From Syntrophaceae bacterium (GTDB lineage Bacteria > Desulfobacterota > Syntrophia > Syntrophales > UBA2185), in the NCBI GenBank assembly GCA_003142295.1, contig PLLV01000217.1:1-34696 (forward strand): 34,696 bases of DNA, in the 5' to 3' direction. Under the pieces are notes generated by a model. It saw nothing but the letters and a program-made list of their open reading frames with translations, did no database searches and had not been told where the DNA came from. Of this stretch, positions 32,790 through 34,696 are shown piece after piece. Positions within the stretch are counted from its first letter, which is position 1; the number at the start of each line of letters is the position of its first letter. The position numbers were made by a program, and so were the translations under genes.

Positions 32790-33257
32790 ATGATTGATAA
32801 GACATCTCGACGAAGTGGAGAACTTTTCAAATCAGGATTTCGTTGAGCCGAAAGCGTTTTGCTTTCCGTGGCAGAGAGCAAAAATATTCAATCGGAATTA
32901 ATTCCGAAAATCGCCAGCGGCTTCTGTGGCGGCATCGCAAGGACGAGCGGAATTTGTGGAGCGGTCAGCGGCGCTGTTATGGCAATAAGCATATTTTGTG
33001 GAAGAGGCTTGCCGGATGAGCCAATCGATAAGAGCTACGTTCCTGTAAAAAAATTAATAGAAATCTTTGAAAACAAATTTGATTCGACAAATTGCAGACA
33101 GTTGACAGGGTGCGATTTGGGGACAGAAGAAGGCAGGAAGAGATACTTTGCAGCGAATATGCTTGAGCGATGTAGAGGTTATACTGAAGAAGCCACAAGA
33201 ATGGCGATGTCAATTATTGAAGAAAAACCGCAGACGGAAGTTGTTACAAACGCATAA
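32790..33257 (+). CDS. C_GCAxxG_C_C family redox protein, probable selenoprotein (Sec19)
   Basis: A 155-residue protein if the TGA at 32844-32846 is read through. It starts MIDKTSRRSGELFKSGFR, has TGA at codon 19, then continues in the same frame AESVLLSVAESKNIQ. The family usually has Cys at this place (FxxGxxCAxSVL), so the TGA most likely encodes selenocysteine. The other conserved Cys follow: CGAVSG (56-61, the CGAxxG motif), CRQLTGCD and LERCRGY. AAGGAGAA is spaced 7 bases from the ATG at 32790, and a bacterial SECIS-like hairpin follows the TGA. The ORF track shows only a shortened form from TTG 32859. It probably acts in a thiol/selenol redox reaction; the substrate is unknown. A nonsense mutation is the alternative. 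Confidence 0.82.
32857..32883 (+). promoter_or_regulatory. bacterial SECIS-like hairpin
   Basis: TTTTGCTTTC (32857-32866) pairs with GAGAGCAAAA (32874-32883), 10 bp with one G-U, closing the 7-base loop CGUGGCA (32867-32873). The loop begins 21 bases after the TGA and has G at its second position; from memory bacterial SECIS elements need an apical loop 16-37 bases after UGA with G in the first two positions. An overlapping, closer GAAAGC-GTTTT-GCTTTC hairpin competes. Confidence 0.72.
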
Positions 33258-33365
33258 CAGCGGCTGAACAGAGTCACGCAAATGCCTGTGTAGCTTCAAT
33301 CTGGCTATGCGCAGCTGCAGTTTAGCAGTCGGGGCGTAACCGCCGTCAACCAGGAAATCAAAAAC

Positions 33366-34073
33366 ATGCGAATTCATTATTTCCAGCACGTACCATTTGA
33401 GGGATTAGGAAGCATTGAACAGTGGATACGTGCCCGTGGATATCATCTGACAGCCACAAAACTTTATCAGAATGACCCGATGTCGGATATGGAAAGCGTT
33501 GACTGGTTCATTATCATGGGTGGTCCGATGGGAGTCCACGATGAAGACAGATTGCCCTGGCTCAAAAGCGAGAAGCGCCTTATTGAGAAAGCCATGAGCA
33601 CGGGGAAGGCTGTCTTAGGGATATGTCTCGGTGCACAACTGATAGCCGCTGTTCTTGGGGCCAGAGTGTATCCTAATCGATTCAAGGAAATCGGCTGGTT
33701 TCCGATTGAGTTGACAGAGGCGGGGCAACGCTCTCCTTTATTCGGGTTTCTGCCCGCGCGGCTGGGGGTGTTCCACTGGCATGGCGATACGTTTGATTTG
33801 CCGGCGGGGGCGGTACACATTGCGAGAAGTGAGGCGTGTCTACATCAGGCATTTGTGTATAACGAACGGGTGATCGGGCTGCAATTCCACCTGGAGTGCA
33901 CTCCGAAAGGCGTTGAGGCACTTATTCAGAACTGTTCGGGGGAGTTAGTCAAGGGCAGCTATATAGAGACCCCATCGCAAGTGAGGGCTCATCCAAAGGC
34001 TTTCCGTATTATCAACGGGGCCATGGACGAACTGCTTTCCAGAATTGAGCAAATGGTGAAGCAGGCATCCTGA
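33366..34073 (+). CDS. class I glutamine amidotransferase-like protein (GMP synthase GATase-like)
   Basis: A 235-residue cytoplasmic protein with a complete GATase triad: Cys87 in GICLGAQLIA, His175 and Glu177 in LQFHLECTP. WFIIMGGPMGVHDED is the oxyanion-strand region. It is a stand-alone amidotransferase like the YfeJ/YLR126C group and is not the synthetase-fused GuaA, so its acceptor or substrate (such as gamma-glutamyl compounds) is unknown. AGGAAA lies before the ATG. It is convergent with priA. Confidence 0.85.
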   Translation: MRIHYFQHVPFEGLGSIEQWIRARGYHLTATKLYQNDPMSDMESVDWFIIMGGPMGVHDEDRLPWLKSEKRLIEKAMSTGKAVLGICLGAQLIAAVLGARVYPNRFKEIGWFPIELTEAGQRSPLFGFLPARLGVFHWHGDTFDLPAGAVHIARSEACLHQAFVYNERVIGLQFHLECTPKGVEALIQNCSGELVKGSYIETPSQVRAHPKAFRIINGAMDELLSRIEQMVKQAS

Positions 34074-34096
34074 CGGAATTGTTCATCTCGCCACAG

Positions 34097-34696
34097 TTAC
34101 ATAAAGTTCAGCGGATCCACGTCTACTTTGATATCCAAAGCGGTTACGGAAGCTTTTGAGAGGATATCTTTGGCCATATTATGAACTGCGCGGGCATCCT
34201 TGCCTTTCAAGAGCAGTTGCCAGCGGTGCCTTCCCTTGATTCTGGCAATGGGGGACTCTGCCGGGCCAATGACTTCCACCTTGTCTTTCAACTCATTCAT
34301 TGTCAACGAGTCTGCAATAAAATGTCTCAGTCCTTTAAGCCCTTCCATGCCCTTCTCTCTTGACAGGCTCGACAGTTGAAGATTCACAATGCGAGTGAGA
34401 GGGGGATAGGACAGCGCACTTCGCAGGGCAAGCTCATCATCATAGAATCCCATATAATCATGATCCTTCGCCCTGGTTATGGCATAGTGCCCGGGATTAA
34501 AGGTCTGGACAATGACCCTTCCGGGAGATGCCCCTCTGCCTCCCCTTCCGGAAACCTGGGTCAGGAGCTGAAATGTCCTTTCCGCCGCTCGGAAATCGGG
34601 TATATTGAGGGATGTATCGGCTGAAATTACGCCAACCAGCGTGACGTAAGGAAAGTCATGTCCTTTGGTAATCATCTGCGTTCCGACAAGGATATC
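34097..34696 (-). CDS. priA: primosomal protein N' (PriA helicase), C-terminal part
   Basis: The final 199 residues of PriA; the reading frame continues out of the window at 34696 (upstream codons read DILVGTQMITKG). PriA restarts stalled replication forks. Visible are helicase motif V (VGTQMITKGHDFPYVTLVGV), DTSLNIPDFRAAERTFQLL, motif VI QVSGRGGRG and the C-terminal domain with YPPLTRIVNLQ and ESPIARIKGRHRWQLLLKG. The ORF track start at 34675 is an internal Met, not the true start. The zinc-binding and N-terminal DNA-binding domains lie beyond the window. Confidence 0.95.
   Translation of the reverse strand, partial: DILVGTQMITKGHDFPYVTLVGVISADTSLNIPDFRAAERTFQLLTQVSGRGGRGASPGRVIVQTFNPGHYAITRAKDHDYMGFYDDELALRSALSYPPLTRIVNLQLSSLSREKGMEGLKGLRHFIADSLTMNELKDKVEVIGPAESPIARIKGRHRWQLLLKGKDARAVHNMAKDILSKASVTALDIKVDVDPLNFM

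Noticed and set aside
32859-33257. ORF-track call starting at TTG 32859 as the full C_GCAxxG protein
   Set aside because: It lacks the first conserved region and has no ribosome site; the upstream ATG with a good site and TGA/SECIS explains the missing N-terminus better.
1-34696. CRISPR arrays, insertion sequences, phage genes
   Set aside because: No regularly spaced direct repeats, transposase or phage-structural motifs were seen in any frame.

Overview
The window reads as a chromosomal segment of a Gram-negative deltaproteobacterium (Desulfobacterota). A Syntrophales or Syntrophobacterales-type anaerobe is my best guess, inferred from gene content and order and not proven. Supporting points are the thrS-infC-rpmI-rplT-pheS-pheT-ihfA-merR order, the rpsP-khpA-rimM-trmD-rplS-rnhB-yraN order, a PlsB acyltransferase, a small Cys-rich PxxKW protein and a probable selenoprotein. 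I see no prophage, transposase or CRISPR array.

Layout. (1) 1-7421: a leader with an intrinsic terminator, then argS, a SPOR-domain protein and ffh, then the ribosome/tRNA maturation run rpsP-khpA-rimM-trmD-rplS and rnhB-yraN, all on the plus strand. (2) 7489-10940, minus strand: a three-gene operon making UDP-xylose precursors (UDP-glucose dehydrogenase, UDP-glucuronate decarboxylase) with an L-2-hydroxyglutarate-oxidase-like FAD enzyme. A TTGACA-17-TTTAAT promoter drives it, and it sits between yraN and rsmI. (3) 11151-15477, plus: rsmI, then a little-known envelope cluster (a repeat-bearing protein with a PopZ-like tail, a FlgT/LPP20-like exported protein, a GNA1162/DUF799-like lipoprotein, an exported FecR-domain protein) and pgsA. 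(4) 15584-23871: tRNA-Val(GAC), thrS, infC (apparently starting at ATA), rpmI, rplT, pheS, pheT, ihfA and a MerR-like regulator. The spacers hold palindromic repeats and a structured, attenuator-like leader. (5) 23928-29286: a minus-strand Cys-rich PxxKW gene, then HPr and enzyme I of the phosphotransferase system and a large PlsB. (6) 29458-30751: two ATP-synthase accessory membrane proteins and atpB, with no atpE following. (7) 31040-34696: a TraB/GumN-type protein, MarC (minus), a C_GCAxxG_C_C redox protein with an in-frame TGA, a class I glutamine amidotransferase, and the C-terminal part of priA (minus, cut by the window end).

Most important observation: the C_GCAxxG_C_C gene at 32790-33257 is split by a TGA exactly where the family has its first conserved Cys. 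Immediately downstream is a 10-bp hairpin with a 7-nt loop carrying G at position 2, as expected of a bacterial SECIS. I interpret it as a selenoprotein that ORF callers truncate (the supplied track starts it at an internal TTG, 32859).

All calls come from reading the sequence and from memory of families; no database search or folding program was run.
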